The notes: generated by a model from the sequence alone, not told the origin. Positions 25,843-35,569 are shown, counted from the first letter of the stretch. The stretch: 64,000 bases of DNA from Aestuariibaculum lutulentum (GCF_032926325.1 NZ_CP136709.1:3718726-3782725); one strand, 5' to 3'. Translations and numbers: made by a program.

Positions 25843-25909
25843 TAAAAAACAATTCTTAATTGTACAGCACAGCTTAAAGTAGTAAATTCACGGCTCCTAT
25901 TTCAAACAC

Positions 25910-26575
25910 ATGATTCAAGCGAAAAACATACATAAATTCTATAACGATTTAGAAGTTTTAAAAGGTGTTGACCTACATATTAAAAAAGGCGAGGTGGTTT
26001 CTATTGTTGGTGCATCCGGTGCTGGGAAGACCACACTTTTACAAATATTAAGCACTTTAGACAAAGCTTCATCAAAAGAAGATTATCAATTAACTATTAA
26101 CGGTATTGATATTGGCAATCTTAAAGATAAAGCCTTGGCTAAATTTAGAAACGAACACATTGGGTTTATTTTTCAGTTTCACCAATTACTTCCTGAATTT
26201 ACAGCTTTAGAAAATGTTTGTTTACCAGCATTTATAAAAGGAACAAAAAAAGCAGATGCCGAAAAACGCGCTAAAGAATTACTGGACTTTTTGGGTTTAT
26301 CGCATCGTTACGACCACAAGCCAAATGAACTTTCCGGAGGAGAACAACAACGTGTAGCAGTAGCTCGTGCTTTAATTAATAATCCGGACTTAATTTTTGC
26401 GGATGAACCTTCGGGAAATTTAGACAGCGAAACTGCCGAGAATCTTCATACTCTGTTTTTTAAATTGCGTGATGAATTCGGTCAAACCTTTGTGATTGTA
26501 ACACACAACGAAGAATTAGCCAATCTGGCAGACAGAAAACTGGTTATGGTTGATGGAAATATTACAAATCAGTAA
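25910..26575 (+). CDS. ABC transporter ATP-binding protein, LolD/MacB-like
   Basis: A 221-residue ATPase subunit. Walker A is GASGAGKTTLL (about 34-44), the signature is LSGGEQQRVAVARAL and Walker B is LIFADEPSGNLDSE, with the switch His in IVTHNEEL. Closest resemblance is to LolD, the ATPase of lipoprotein release, or to MacB-type exporters; both share this length and LDKASS-type insert. No permease gene is adjacent, so the partner must be encoded elsewhere. In Flavobacteriaceae LolD often stands alone, which supports the LolD reading. The gene is divergent from folE and ends in a terminator. Confidence 0.88.
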   Translation: MIQAKNIHKFYNDLEVLKGVDLHIKKGEVVSIVGASGAGKTTLLQILSTLDKASSKEDYQLTINGIDIGNLKDKALAKFRNEHIGFIFQFHQLLPEFTALENVCLPAFIKGTKKADAEKRAKELLDFLGLSHRYDHKPNELSGGEQQRVAVARALINNPDLIFADEPSGNLDSETAENLHTLFFKLRDEFGQTFVIVTHNEELANLADRKLVMVDGNITNQ

Positions 26576-26596
26576 ACTCTGAAAATAGAACATTTA

Positions 26597-26630
26597 AAAA
26601 GGGCCTATTGAATTTTCTATAAGCCCTTTT
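26597..26630. terminator. Probable terminator between convergent genes
   Basis: AAAAGGGC pairs with GCCCTTTT across an 18-base loop that can itself pair in part (TAT with ATA). It lies between the ABC ATPase and the convergent lipoprotein gene. Confidence 0.65.
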
Positions 26631-26654
26631 CTTAAAATAACTTAAAAAATTAAT

Positions 26655-27467
26655 TTAATACCCGAAAGGGATATTTTTACCTAAAATAGTCACCATTTTA
26701 GTATTGTAATTCAATTTGATGTCTTCAATATCTGCTACATCAATATCTAAAATTCCAGCTTCAATACTTCGTGGTAATAATACAAAATGCAGTGATTCTT
26801 CAACAGTTAAAGTATAATCCACACCTTTAGAACTGGTACCGTTTTGAATACCATCTAATAAATATTCATCATCCCAGATATTTAAAGGCGTATCATTACC
26901 AGCAATCCACGTTCTAGTTGAATCTTCTGTATAATTAATAGTCGCACCTGTTGCTGTTGTAATTTTTCCATCGGTAATCTTTACACTATACTCTAAATTA
27001 CCATCCGTATTTTCTCCTAAATTTTCAACAATGTGTGTTCCTTCAACTTTATAATCTTCATGATAATAATTGGTAAATGTAGAAGTATGAACACTCCCCT
27101 CTACGCCATACCAATTGGTTGAAACAATTGTTACAATACCTTTGCGAGTGATATCGTCTTTACATAATACACCTGTACCATAATCAATAGTAATCGTTTT
27201 TGGAAAAGTTGTTAAATCCAAAGGATCAATAGTAATAACGGGACCCTCTGCTTTTGTAGCGGTTAATTTTGCTGTAGATGAAGCAGTGCCTTCTGAGCTT
27301 AAAACAGCATCTCCACTGTTATTTCCAACATCCTGAAACACCTTATTCACCGTTGAATATTCTGTTAAAGCATCTATAGCTGTTGCGGTGTCAATAGTAT
27401 TCTTAACAGTTTCTCCATCACAACTAGCTAATAAAATGGCCAAAATTGGGGCTATAATTTTTTTCAT
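26655..27467 (-). CDS. Lipoprotein of unknown function
   Basis: A 270-residue protein from ATG 27467, with a lipoprotein signal MKKIIAPILAILLASC (Cys16). An earlier in-frame start 14 codons upstream would put a hydrophilic stretch in front of the signal. The mature protein is rich in Thr, Asp and Gly. It contains DYGTGVLCKDDITRKGIV and TNWYGVEGSVHTSTFTNYYH, a beta-strand-like composition seen in Bacteroidetes surface lipoproteins. I do not recognise a family. It stands alone, with a terminator on its downstream side and a 222-base gap upstream that shows no other feature. Confidence 0.72.
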   Translation of the reverse strand: MKKIIAPILAILLASCDGETVKNTIDTATAIDALTEYSTVNKVFQDVGNNSGDAVLSSEGTASSTAKLTATKAEGPVITIDPLDLTTFPKTITIDYGTGVLCKDDITRKGIVTIVSTNWYGVEGSVHTSTFTNYYHEDYKVEGTHIVENLGENTDGNLEYSVKITDGKITTATGATINYTEDSTRTWIAGNDTPLNIWDDEYLLDGIQNGTSSKGVDYTLTVEESLHFVLLPRSIEAGILDIDVADIEDIKLNYNTKMVTILGKNIPFGY

Positions 27468-27689
27468 AATACAATGTTTTGATGGACTAATTAACGTTAT
27501 AAATTTCATTTTTAATATACAAACACGTCATAATATTACATTTTAAAGTGTTTTTATGCATTTTATCGATATTTTATAGCGATTTATCTTATAAAGGCCA
27601 TAGCTTTTAACATATTTATAATAACCTTTTTTTGTATTTATTGGTATTTTTGAATTCATTTAAAAATAATTAATCTCAAATTTTAAATA

Positions 27690-28454
27690 TTGAGCCCTTC
27701 AGAACTTAAAGAATTTCTCGATGCCAAGGTTGAAGAATACAACAGCCCTAAATTTATTGAGAGCGACCCCATACAAATCCCACATTTATTTACTCAAAAG
27801 GAAGATATTGAAATTGCAGCTTTCCTAACCTCAACTATTGCCTGGGGAAACCGAAAAAGCATCATCAATAACGCCAATAAATTGATGGATATGATGGGCC
27901 ATACACCCTACGACTTTGTTATAAACCATTCTGAAACCGATTTAGAGCAACTACAACCTTTTGTACACCGCACCTTTAACGGCGAAGATGCTATTCAGTT
28001 TATCAAGTGTTTAAAACATATTTACACCAAGCATAACGGACTTGAAACACTGTTTGCTTTACACGCCGAACCATATTCAGTTCAGAAATCCATCTCGGAA
28101 TTTAAAAGGACATTTTTTGAAATAGACCACTTACAACGCACACAAAAACATGTGAGCGATCCGTTAAAAAATTCGGCCGCAAAGCGAATAAATATGTATC
28201 TAAGATGGATGGTTAGACCAAATAACACCGGTGTAGACTTGGGTATCTGGAAAAGCATTACACCCGCTCAATTATCTTGTCCGTTAGATGTACATTCCGG
28301 AAATGTAGCTCGAAAATTAGGGTTATTAACTCGAAAGCAAAACGATGCTAAAGCCCTTCTGGAATTAGATACAGCCCTTAGAACATTAGATCCTAAAGAT
28401 CCAGTGAAATACGACTTTGCCTTGTTCGGTTTGGGAGTCTTTGAAGGCTTTTAA
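27690..28454 (+). CDS. TIGR02757 family protein
   Basis: A 254-residue protein matching the TIGR02757 family, a conserved Bacteroidetes/other-phyla group of unknown function. Visible landmarks are IPHLFTQKEDIEIAAFLTS near residue 30, WGNRKSIINNANKLMDMMG, and the C-terminal NMYLRWMVRPNNTGVDLGIW followed by PLDVHSGNVARKLGLL. These recall a helix-hairpin-helix DNA glycosylase fold (the D-V-H segment), but that is an inference from memory. The start is TTG at 27690; no ATG lies near enough to keep the conserved N terminus. It is followed 31 bases later by the S10 peptidase. Confidence 0.85.
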   Translation: MSPSELKEFLDAKVEEYNSPKFIESDPIQIPHLFTQKEDIEIAAFLTSTIAWGNRKSIINNANKLMDMMGHTPYDFVINHSETDLEQLQPFVHRTFNGEDAIQFIKCLKHIYTKHNGLETLFALHAEPYSVQKSISEFKRTFFEIDHLQRTQKHVSDPLKNSAAKRINMYLRWMVRPNNTGVDLGIWKSITPAQLSCPLDVHSGNVARKLGLLTRKQNDAKALLELDTALRTLDPKDPVKYDFALFGLGVFEGF

Positions 28455-28485
28455 AAATAATCAATCATAATAAAAACTAAAATCT

Positions 28486-29982
28486 ATGACAAAACTCTTT
28501 ACCCTGATTCTTTCGGTTTCTATAGTTACTGTTTTTGCTCAAAACAGAAAAATACCCACAGATACTACCGTTGTAACAACTGATACAGCTACCATTAACG
28601 GAAAAAGTTTCCAATACACAGCAACTACTGGAACACAACCCGTTTGGAACAACGATGACGAACCAATTGCTACTTTATTTTACACGTATTATGAACGTAA
28701 TGATGTAAAAGACAGAGCTAACAGACCTTTAGTTATTTCATTTAATGGCGGTCCAGGATCGGCTTCGGTTTGGATGCATATTGCTTACACGGGACCTAAG
28801 GTTTTAAATCTTGATAAAGAAGGCTATCCGGTTCAACCTTATGGTATAAAAAACAACCCACACTCTATTCTTGATGTGGCTGATATTGTATATGTAAACC
28901 CTGTAAACACAGGGTATTCGAGGATGATTAAAAATAAAGAAGGAAAACTACCAAACAGAGAAACCTTCTTCGGAATTAATGCAGACATAAAATATCTTGC
29001 AGAATGGATTAACACCTTCGTCACTCGTAAAAACCGTTGGGAATCTCCTAAATATCTTATAGGTGAAAGCTATGGTGGTACCCGCGTCATGGGATTAGCC
29101 AATGCTTTACAAAACAACCAGTGGATGTACTTAAACGGTGTCATTATGGTATCGCCAGCCGATTACAAACAATACAATACGGGACAACCAGAATACTCTG
29201 CTTTAAATTTACCTTATTATGCGGCAACCGCATGGTATCACGACAAACTACCTTCAGATTTACAACAAAAAGATTTATCTGACGTTTTACCAGAGGTTGA
29301 AAATTTTGCAATCAACAAGTTAATGCCTGCCATTGCTAAAGGCGGATTTATTTCAGAAACTGAAAAAAATAATATTGCCGAACAATACGCGAAATACTCA
29401 GGATTAAGCAAAACAGCCATCCTTCAGAATAACTTAGATGTACCTACAAACTTCTTTTGGAAAGACTTACTTCGTGATGAAAGCGGACACATTATTGGTC
29501 GTTTAGATTCCAGATACCTTGGTTTAGACAAAAAAGACATTGGTGTTAAGCCAGATTATAGCCCGGAATTAACGACATGGAACCATGCCTTTACCCCTGC
29601 TATTAACTATTACATAAGAGAACATCTTAAATTTAAAACCGACATTAAATACAATATGTTTGGCGATGTACATCCTTGGGATGACAGTAACGATAATACT
29701 CGCGACGGTTTACGCCAGGCCATGGCACAAAACCCTTATTTAAAAGTTCTGGTACAATCGGGGTATTATGATGGTGCTACAACATATTTCGGGGCAAAAT
29801 ACACCATGTGGCAAATAGACCCAAGTGGAAAAATGAAAGACCGTTTTGCTTTTAAAGGTTACCGAAGTGGCCATATGATGTACATTAGAAATGAAGATTT
29901 AAAAACTGCAAACGACGATTTACGCGAATTTATCAGCAACTCCCTATCTAACGGAAAAGCTGCCAAATATGAAATAGATTAG
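28486..29982 (+). CDS. S10 family serine carboxypeptidase
   Basis: A 498-residue secreted peptidase of family S10. The signal peptide is MTKLFTLILSVSIVTVFAQ. The oxyanion segment is VISFNGGPGSASVWMH. Catalytic Ser195 lies in GESYGGTR, and the catalytic His is in FKGYRSGHMMYIR near the C terminus. The Asp is probably in LVQSGYYDGAT. VYVNPVNTGYSRM precedes the insertion domain, as in the family. S10 enzymes release C-terminal residues at acidic pH; here the likely place is the periplasm. The gene ends at a strong terminator. Confidence 0.93.
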   Translation: MTKLFTLILSVSIVTVFAQNRKIPTDTTVVTTDTATINGKSFQYTATTGTQPVWNNDDEPIATLFYTYYERNDVKDRANRPLVISFNGGPGSASVWMHIAYTGPKVLNLDKEGYPVQPYGIKNNPHSILDVADIVYVNPVNTGYSRMIKNKEGKLPNRETFFGINADIKYLAEWINTFVTRKNRWESPKYLIGESYGGTRVMGLANALQNNQWMYLNGVIMVSPADYKQYNTGQPEYSALNLPYYAATAWYHDKLPSDLQQKDLSDVLPEVENFAINKLMPAIAKGGFISETEKNNIAEQYAKYSGLSKTAILQNNLDVPTNFFWKDLLRDESGHIIGRLDSRYLGLDKKDIGVKPDYSPELTTWNHAFTPAINYYIREHLKFKTDIKYNMFGDVHPWDDSNDNTRDGLRQAMAQNPYLKVLVQSGYYDGATTYFGAKYTMWQIDPSGKMKDRFAFKGYRSGHMMYIRNEDLKTANDDLREFISNSLSNGKAAKYEID

Positions 29983-30008
29983 TTTCTAAAAAAGTTAGAA
30001 AACAATTT

Positions 30009-30049
30009 AAAAGCGATTGATAAGGTTTAAATTATCAATCGCTTTTTTT
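30009..30049 (+). terminator. Rho-independent terminator after the S10 peptidase
   Basis: AAAAGCGATTGATAA pairs with TTATCAATCGCTTTT, a perfect 15-bp stem with an eight-base loop and a run of seven T. The gap beyond it to 30234 shows no gene. Confidence 0.9.
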
Positions 30050-30234
30050 ATTTTAAATCAACTATAAATCATCACCTTACACAACTCTATATAGAATCAT
30101 TTTAAATATTGAAGTTTACTTTACATTGGTAACGTTGCTATAACCAAATCTTCATTTAAAGCCAATGTACAATTAACATATTCAGAGGTTTATCCACCTA
30201 ATTTTACGTTGTTAATTAATCAAACATTAAACCA

Positions 30235-31704
30235 ATGAAAAAATTAGTACTTGCATCGGTTGTAGCAACTTCTCTGTTTAGTTGCAACAACGATTTAACA
30301 ACTCAGGAAGAAGCTTTAACTACAGCCAATGCATCAATGTCCCTAAAAGGAAACAAGGTAGCATTACAAGCGCACTCAGTAACACCTAACTTTTTAAAGT
30401 TAAAACCAGGATTTAAAAATCTTTCTGTTTATCCAATTTTATCTTCAGAAGACGTTTTAGTTGAATCTCCAAATTTCGTTTACGGAAGTATGGCCGATGG
30501 TGCTGCTTTGATGAAAAATGAAGACGGTACATTCACACTTATTAATAATATAGAAGCCGATTATTCTATTGCAAGAATTACTTTAGACGAAACGTTTAAG
30601 CCAGTTCATGGAGAATATATTCTAAATGCCGCAGCTACCGCTAATACTGCACAATGCTCAGGTTCTTTAATAACGCCTGAAGAACACGGATTTGGTCCTT
30701 TATACCTTTCTGGAGGAGAATGGGGAGGCGCTTCAAAAGGGGTGTTTGCTACAGATCCTTTTAAAGATGCTAGCGAAGCATCGGTTGCTAATTTATTACC
30801 AGCTTTAGGACAATGGTCTACCGAAAATGCTGTAGCCATGCATAAAAATGCATTTCCTGGAAAAACTGTTGTTTTAATTGGAGATGACACAAGTGATAAC
30901 AACATCCCTTCTGGACAATTAGCCATGTATGTTGGTGATCACGCCGATTTAGAAAACGGAAACCTTTATGGATTAAAAGTTCTTACTGAAGGTGTCAACT
31001 TTGAAATGGATATGAAAGAAGGTGTATCTTACGATATTACTTTCGAAGAATACAGCGAAAGAACTTTAGACGAGTTAGAAACTGAATCAAGAGCTAAAGG
31101 TATTATGGGCTTTTCGAGAGTTGAAGATATTGACTGGAGAAAAGGTTCATCTGAAAATAACAGAGAATTTTTCTTTGCTGTTACAGGTCGAAAAAAAGAT
31201 GCTTTACTAAACAAAGGATCATTCTACGGTAGAATTTACCACGTTATTTTAGATGAAAACAATCCGTTATCTGGAACTATCACTTGTGTTTTAGACGGTG
31301 ATATTTTAGACGGAAAAGCTAAAGAATTCCATAGTCCAGACAACTTAGTTGTTACTGAAAACTACGTTTACATTCAGGAAGATCCAAACGGATATCCTGA
31401 CACTCCAGAAAAAAGTCATTTTGCTCAATTATACGAGTATAATATTGTTTCTAAAAACCTAAAAACCGTTTTAGAATGTGATCAGGAATTAGCTGCTGGT
31501 GCTGGTTACGGTTCTACAAGTAACGACTGGGAAATTACAGGTATGATTGATATTTCTGAGACTGTTGGTGTAGACAGAACATTTTTATTAATCACGCAAA
31601 ACCATGGTTGGACAGATGCTAACTTTACAGATCCTTTAGCAAATCCAAATCCTGCTTCAAACGAAGGTAGTATGCTTTATGTAGTTCAAGGTTTAAAGAG
31701 ATAG
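30235..31704 (+). CDS. PhoX-like (DUF839) lipoprotein
   Basis: A 489-residue lipoprotein with signal MKKLVLASVVATSLFSC (Cys17). The mature protein resembles the PhoX/DUF839 beta-propeller phosphatase family. HSPDNLVVTENYVYIQEDP near residue 364 is the typical PDN metal-site segment. MGFSRVEDIDWRKG and LEFGPLYLSGGEWGG-like segments are consistent with it. Well-characterised PhoX enzymes bind Ca2+ and Fe3+ and use a Tat signal; this one has a lipoprotein signal instead. It lies 6 bases upstream of a di-heme peroxidase gene, so the two are surely co-transcribed. Phosphatase activity is not established, as all metal ligands cannot be checked by eye. Confidence 0.72.
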   Translation: MKKLVLASVVATSLFSCNNDLTTQEEALTTANASMSLKGNKVALQAHSVTPNFLKLKPGFKNLSVYPILSSEDVLVESPNFVYGSMADGAALMKNEDGTFTLINNIEADYSIARITLDETFKPVHGEYILNAAATANTAQCSGSLITPEEHGFGPLYLSGGEWGGASKGVFATDPFKDASEASVANLLPALGQWSTENAVAMHKNAFPGKTVVLIGDDTSDNNIPSGQLAMYVGDHADLENGNLYGLKVLTEGVNFEMDMKEGVSYDITFEEYSERTLDELETESRAKGIMGFSRVEDIDWRKGSSENNREFFFAVTGRKKDALLNKGSFYGRIYHVILDENNPLSGTITCVLDGDILDGKAKEFHSPDNLVVTENYVYIQEDPNGYPDTPEKSHFAQLYEYNIVSKNLKTVLECDQELAAGAGYGSTSNDWEITGMIDISETVGVDRTFLLITQNHGWTDANFTDPLANPNPASNEGSMLYVVQGLKR

Positions 31705-31710
31705 AATCTT

Positions 31711-33519
31711 ATGAAATTTATAATTAAAAAAGAGGCTTATGTTTTCATAGGCCTCTTTTCCCTGTTATTCACTTCCTGCTTACAAGAACAAAAAACTGCT
31801 TATTTAGCCAGGGATAATAACAAGAACGAAACACTTCAAAAAGCTTTTTCAAATGAGCTTATATCAACAATTGCCTGTTTAGACAGTCTGTCGGAATCTG
31901 ATAATATAAAAGCTTCTGAAAAGCATTATTTAAATGCCAGATTACATTTTAAAAAAGCCGAACCCGTATTAGCTTTTGTTGATTCTGAAAATTACAAGTT
32001 TTTAAATCAGCCGAATATTTTAAAAGTTGAAGAAGAGGATGCTACCGACATAAAAATTAATAACCCAACAGGTTTTCAAGTTTTAGAAGAAGAAATTTTT
32101 ACTGAAACACCAGACTTTAAATCCATTACAGATCACGCTGTAAAAACAAAAATCAGGTTAGAACTTATTGAAAAAAATCTGAATTTTAATTACATAAAAC
32201 CTTATCATGTTTTATGGATGATTAGAGACCAGATAATAAGAACCGCTTTAACAGGTATTACAGGTTTTGATTCTCCCGTTTTAGAACAATCACTTACCGA
32301 AGGACAAATAACATATTCAGCTTTAGAAACATATTTAAGTATATATAAAGATGAATTTAACGACGAAACACTTTATAAGGCATGGCATGAGGCTATTGAA
32401 AAAGCCATTAGCGAGTTAACAGGAGACTTCAATAGTTTTAATCGTTATGCCTTCATTAAATCTAACACGCATAAAAATCTGGAGCTTTGGAATAAAACAG
32501 TAAGCGACTGGAAGGTAAAATTTCCATTTACTAAGGCTATAAATAACGATGCTGCTTCATTATTCTCTAAAAACACATTCAACCTTAACCATTTTTCAGA
32601 TTATAATGACAGTCTAACTTCAGCTAAAGTTGCATTAGGTAAAACCTTATTTTTTGAAACGGAATTATCTGCTTCCAAATCTATAAGTTGTGCCACGTGT
32701 CACATTCCTGAAAAAGGTTATACCGATGGCTTAGCCATTTCAAAAGGTGTTACCAGAAACAGTCCTACCCTACTTTATGCCGGATTACAAAAAGGATTTT
32801 TCTACGATAATCGTGCCGGAAGTTTAGAGGGGCAAATCGTTTCAGTAATTAATAATGAAAATGAGTTTCACAGTGATTTAAAAGGATTTGAAAATGCCAT
32901 AAAACACAACCCTGAATACATTGAAGCTTTTAAAACAGCCTTTAATGACTCTATTAAGCAAGACTATATAAGGCACGCCATAGCCAGTTTTATTCGCAGT
33001 CTGTCGCCATTCAATTCTAAATTCGACAATAATATTAATGATGTAGAAAACAGCTTAACCGCTTCAGAAATTAACGGCTTTAATCTCTTTACCGGAAAAG
33101 CCAAATGTGCGACTTGTCATTTTGCACCACTATTTAACGGGACGGTACCAACCACGTTTAAAGAAACCGAAATGGAATTGATTGGGGTACCAAAAACCAA
33201 CGATTCTATTAACGCCCAAATTGACGACGATTTAGGACGCTATTATTTGTTTCATACCCCTGAACGCAAACACTTTTTTAAGACAACAACCGTTAGAAAT
33301 GTTGCCAAAACGGGTCCGTACATGCATAACGGTGTCTTTAAGAGCTTAGAAGAAGTTCTGAACTTTTATAATAAAGGCGGAGGTGCAGGTTTAGGCATTA
33401 CTTTAGAAAACCAAACACTTCCTCCCGATGCTTTAAATCTCACTACCTCAGAAATTCAGGATATTATTGCTTTTTTAAATAGTCTTACCGACCAGCAAGA
33501 CAATAACGAATCCATATAA
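31711..33519 (+). CDS. Di-heme cytochrome c peroxidase/MauG-like lipoprotein with N-terminal extension
   Basis: A 602-residue lipoprotein (signal ending LFTSC, Cys23). The C-terminal half is a bacterial di-heme peroxidase/MauG domain with heme motifs CATCH at 327-331 and 466-470. Typical segments are ALGKTLFFETELSAS, GVTRNSPTLLYAGL and KTGPYMHNGVFKSLEEVLNFYN. The N-terminal 24-280 region is unusual for CcpA. It is helical, with HFKKAEPVLAFVD and GFQVLEEEIF that recall imelysin-type (M75) iron-binding domains. It shares a transcript with the PhoX-like gene. The substrate may be H2O2 or a partner protein needing oxidative modification. Confidence 0.87.
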   Translation: MKFIIKKEAYVFIGLFSLLFTSCLQEQKTAYLARDNNKNETLQKAFSNELISTIACLDSLSESDNIKASEKHYLNARLHFKKAEPVLAFVDSENYKFLNQPNILKVEEEDATDIKINNPTGFQVLEEEIFTETPDFKSITDHAVKTKIRLELIEKNLNFNYIKPYHVLWMIRDQIIRTALTGITGFDSPVLEQSLTEGQITYSALETYLSIYKDEFNDETLYKAWHEAIEKAISELTGDFNSFNRYAFIKSNTHKNLELWNKTVSDWKVKFPFTKAINNDAASLFSKNTFNLNHFSDYNDSLTSAKVALGKTLFFETELSASKSISCATCHIPEKGYTDGLAISKGVTRNSPTLLYAGLQKGFFYDNRAGSLEGQIVSVINNENEFHSDLKGFENAIKHNPEYIEAFKTAFNDSIKQDYIRHAIASFIRSLSPFNSKFDNNINDVENSLTASEINGFNLFTGKAKCATCHFAPLFNGTVPTTFKETEMELIGVPKTNDSINAQIDDDLGRYYLFHTPERKHFFKTTTVRNVAKTGPYMHNGVFKSLEEVLNFYNKGGGAGLGITLENQTLPPDALNLTTSEIQDIIAFLNSLTDQQDNNESI

Positions 33520-33525
33520 AATAGG

Positions 33526-33556
33526 AAAAGCCTGACGATTTCATCAGGCTTTTTTA
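33526..33556. terminator. Bidirectional rho-independent terminator
   Basis: AAAAGCCTGA pairs with TCAGGCTTTT around an eight-base loop and is followed by more T. It lies between the convergent peroxidase and M61 peptidase genes. Confidence 0.85.
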
Positions 33557-33573
33557 TTCATTAATTATCGTGA

Positions 33574-35466
33574 TTATCCTTTTAACCAGGCTTCACGAAG
33601 TTTCTTCTGTGCCTCTGTAGCATCTGGCTTCTCTATAATACCTTCTCCAAAGGTATACGATTGTGTTGTTGTTGTTTTAACCACAACATCTTCACCATTT
33701 CTTTCTAAAGTTACTTCAATGTCTTCTCCTGGATTCCATCCAAACATTAGTTGTAATAACTGATTGGCATTTTGCATAGTCATTTCTGTACCGTTTACTG
33801 CTTTTAACACATCTCCAGGTTGTACACCATTATCATTCCAGAAACTGTTTTCTGTTACTGCCTCACTGAAAAATATTTTTCCTGCTTGTGGATCGGCTGC
33901 AAAAATTAAAGAACCTCCATTAAATACATAGTTCGTTTCAATTTGGCCTTCTCCGATTTCCAAACCAACTTTATTAAAATACTCGTTGTAGTTAATTGGT
34001 GTATCTCCAATAACATGGGTATCGAAAAATGAACGTAACGACGGGTACGTCATAGCCACAATCTCATCAATTAACTTATCATCTTCAAACGGCTTGTTTT
34101 TTCCATATTTATTAGATAATTCTTTCATTAACGATAAAATACCACGCTGGCCGTTACTTTCTTCTCTTAACGTAATATCAATACACATACCTATTAAGGC
34201 TCCTTTTTGATACACGTTTAAATACTGGTCTTTATAAGGAGCTTTCAATACGTTTTCACTCATTATTGTGAAACTCATTGCGTCATCCATATTCTTAGCG
34301 CCTTGAATTTTCTGCATGATTTTATTGTAAAAATCAGCTTCACTAACCAAGCCTTGATTTACCTGAAATAAAGTTGCAAAATACTCGGTTACCCCTTCGT
34401 ACATCCACAGGTGTTTTGAAAATGTTGGGGTATTATAATCGAAATAATGTACATCTTCAGAATGTACACTTAACGGTGTTACAATATGAAAAAACTCATG
34501 AGATACCACATCAACCATGCTTTCAGCCAATTCCCCTTCGCTTGATGCTTCAGGTAAAACCACGACTGTTGATGTATGGTGTTCTAAAGCACCATAACCT
34601 TTTGGAGACTCTGCTAAACCTTCAGATAAATACAGAAAAATATCATAACGCGGTGTCGAATTAACATCTCCTAAAAACGCCTTTTGTGCCTTCATCATTT
34701 TATACATCGCATCTTTTAAAGATGTAGCCGAATGTATTTTGTTTGGTGAATATACACTTAAAACGATTTTAATGTCACCAACCTGAAACTCTTCAACACT
34801 TAAATTTCCATAAAACATCGGGTTATCTGTAATATCGAAATAACGCGTCGCAAAATAACTTGTTGTTACAAAGCGTCCGTCTTCACTGGTTTTTGAAGAC
34901 ACTTCGGGTAATGCTGAGCTTCTGGTAAAGTTAGAAGGAGCCGTAACATCTAACTTGTATTGATTATTCTTTAATGAATCGAAATACCCTATAAAGCCGT
35001 GTAAATTCAATACATCGTTTGTTTGTTCAATGTTGGTTCCTGCTGGCGAAAACGGTTGTTCTTCACCTATTCCCCCTACTTCCTCAATATCAAAAGTATC
35101 ATTAACTAAATACGTAATTTTATCTAACTTCTTTGCATTATCAATGGTCCAGGTATTCATATCTGTTTTTACAACAGGCATTTCGTTGCCATCATAATCG
35201 AAGGCTTTAAAATCGTCTACATATTTTCCGAAGTTACTCACAGAATAGGTTCCTTGAACGACTCTTGGTAATCTGTAGGTTACGGTTTGCGTTGTAAAAC
35301 GTCCCGGATTTATAGTTACCGGCGCTTTATCGTTAACCACGTGCGATAAATTGATGAATGATTCAATTGGGGTGTTTATAGCTAAATCGTTACTTGAATT
35401 TTTTGATGTGCTACAACTTGCCATCAAAATACCCGCTAATAAGGCGGTTATAGGTTTTGTATTCAT
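33574..35466 (-). CDS. M61 family metallopeptidase lipoprotein
   Basis: A 630-residue peptidase of family M61 (glycyl aminopeptidase type). The signal MNTKPITALLAGILMASC has a lipobox. Zinc motif HEFFH is at residues 323-327, with the third ligand Glu in MYEGVTEYFATLF. A PDZ domain follows near residues 520-600 (VQPGDVLKAVNGTEM, with GWNPGEDIEVTLERNG). The N-terminal beta domain precedes the catalytic region. The enzyme is probably anchored to a membrane facing the periplasm. The gene is divergent from a glycosyltransferase and stands alone. Confidence 0.93.
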   Translation of the reverse strand: MNTKPITALLAGILMASCSTSKNSSNDLAINTPIESFINLSHVVNDKAPVTINPGRFTTQTVTYRLPRVVQGTYSVSNFGKYVDDFKAFDYDGNEMPVVKTDMNTWTIDNAKKLDKITYLVNDTFDIEEVGGIGEEQPFSPAGTNIEQTNDVLNLHGFIGYFDSLKNNQYKLDVTAPSNFTRSSALPEVSSKTSEDGRFVTTSYFATRYFDITDNPMFYGNLSVEEFQVGDIKIVLSVYSPNKIHSATSLKDAMYKMMKAQKAFLGDVNSTPRYDIFLYLSEGLAESPKGYGALEHHTSTVVVLPEASSEGELAESMVDVVSHEFFHIVTPLSVHSEDVHYFDYNTPTFSKHLWMYEGVTEYFATLFQVNQGLVSEADFYNKIMQKIQGAKNMDDAMSFTIMSENVLKAPYKDQYLNVYQKGALIGMCIDITLREESNGQRGILSLMKELSNKYGKNKPFEDDKLIDEIVAMTYPSLRSFFDTHVIGDTPINYNEYFNKVGLEIGEGQIETNYVFNGGSLIFAADPQAGKIFFSEAVTENSFWNDNGVQPGDVLKAVNGTEMTMQNANQLLQLMFGWNPGEDIEVTLERNGEDVVVKTTTTQSYTFGEGIIEKPDATEAQKKLREAWLKG

Positions 35467-35540
35467 TAAGTTGATTTTATTTAATTCTTATAAGTGACGT
35501 CCAAATTACTATTTCTGTTACACAATCGGCTCATAAGGTT

Positions 35541-35569
35541 TTGTTAAAATGATGATTTACGTATATTCG
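35541..35569 (+). promoter_or_regulatory. Possible promoter giving a near-leaderless glycosyltransferase mRNA
   Basis: TTG at 35541 and TATATTCG at 35562 (one mismatch from TAnnTTTG) are 18 bases apart. The ATG at 35574 is only 4 bases past the -7 element, so a start there would yield almost no leader. Confidence 0.35.

Noticed and set aside
25793..25852. Upstream start for folE
   Set aside because: The added 20 codons would cover the TTG-N19-TATCTTTA promoter and are not part of GTP cyclohydrolase I.
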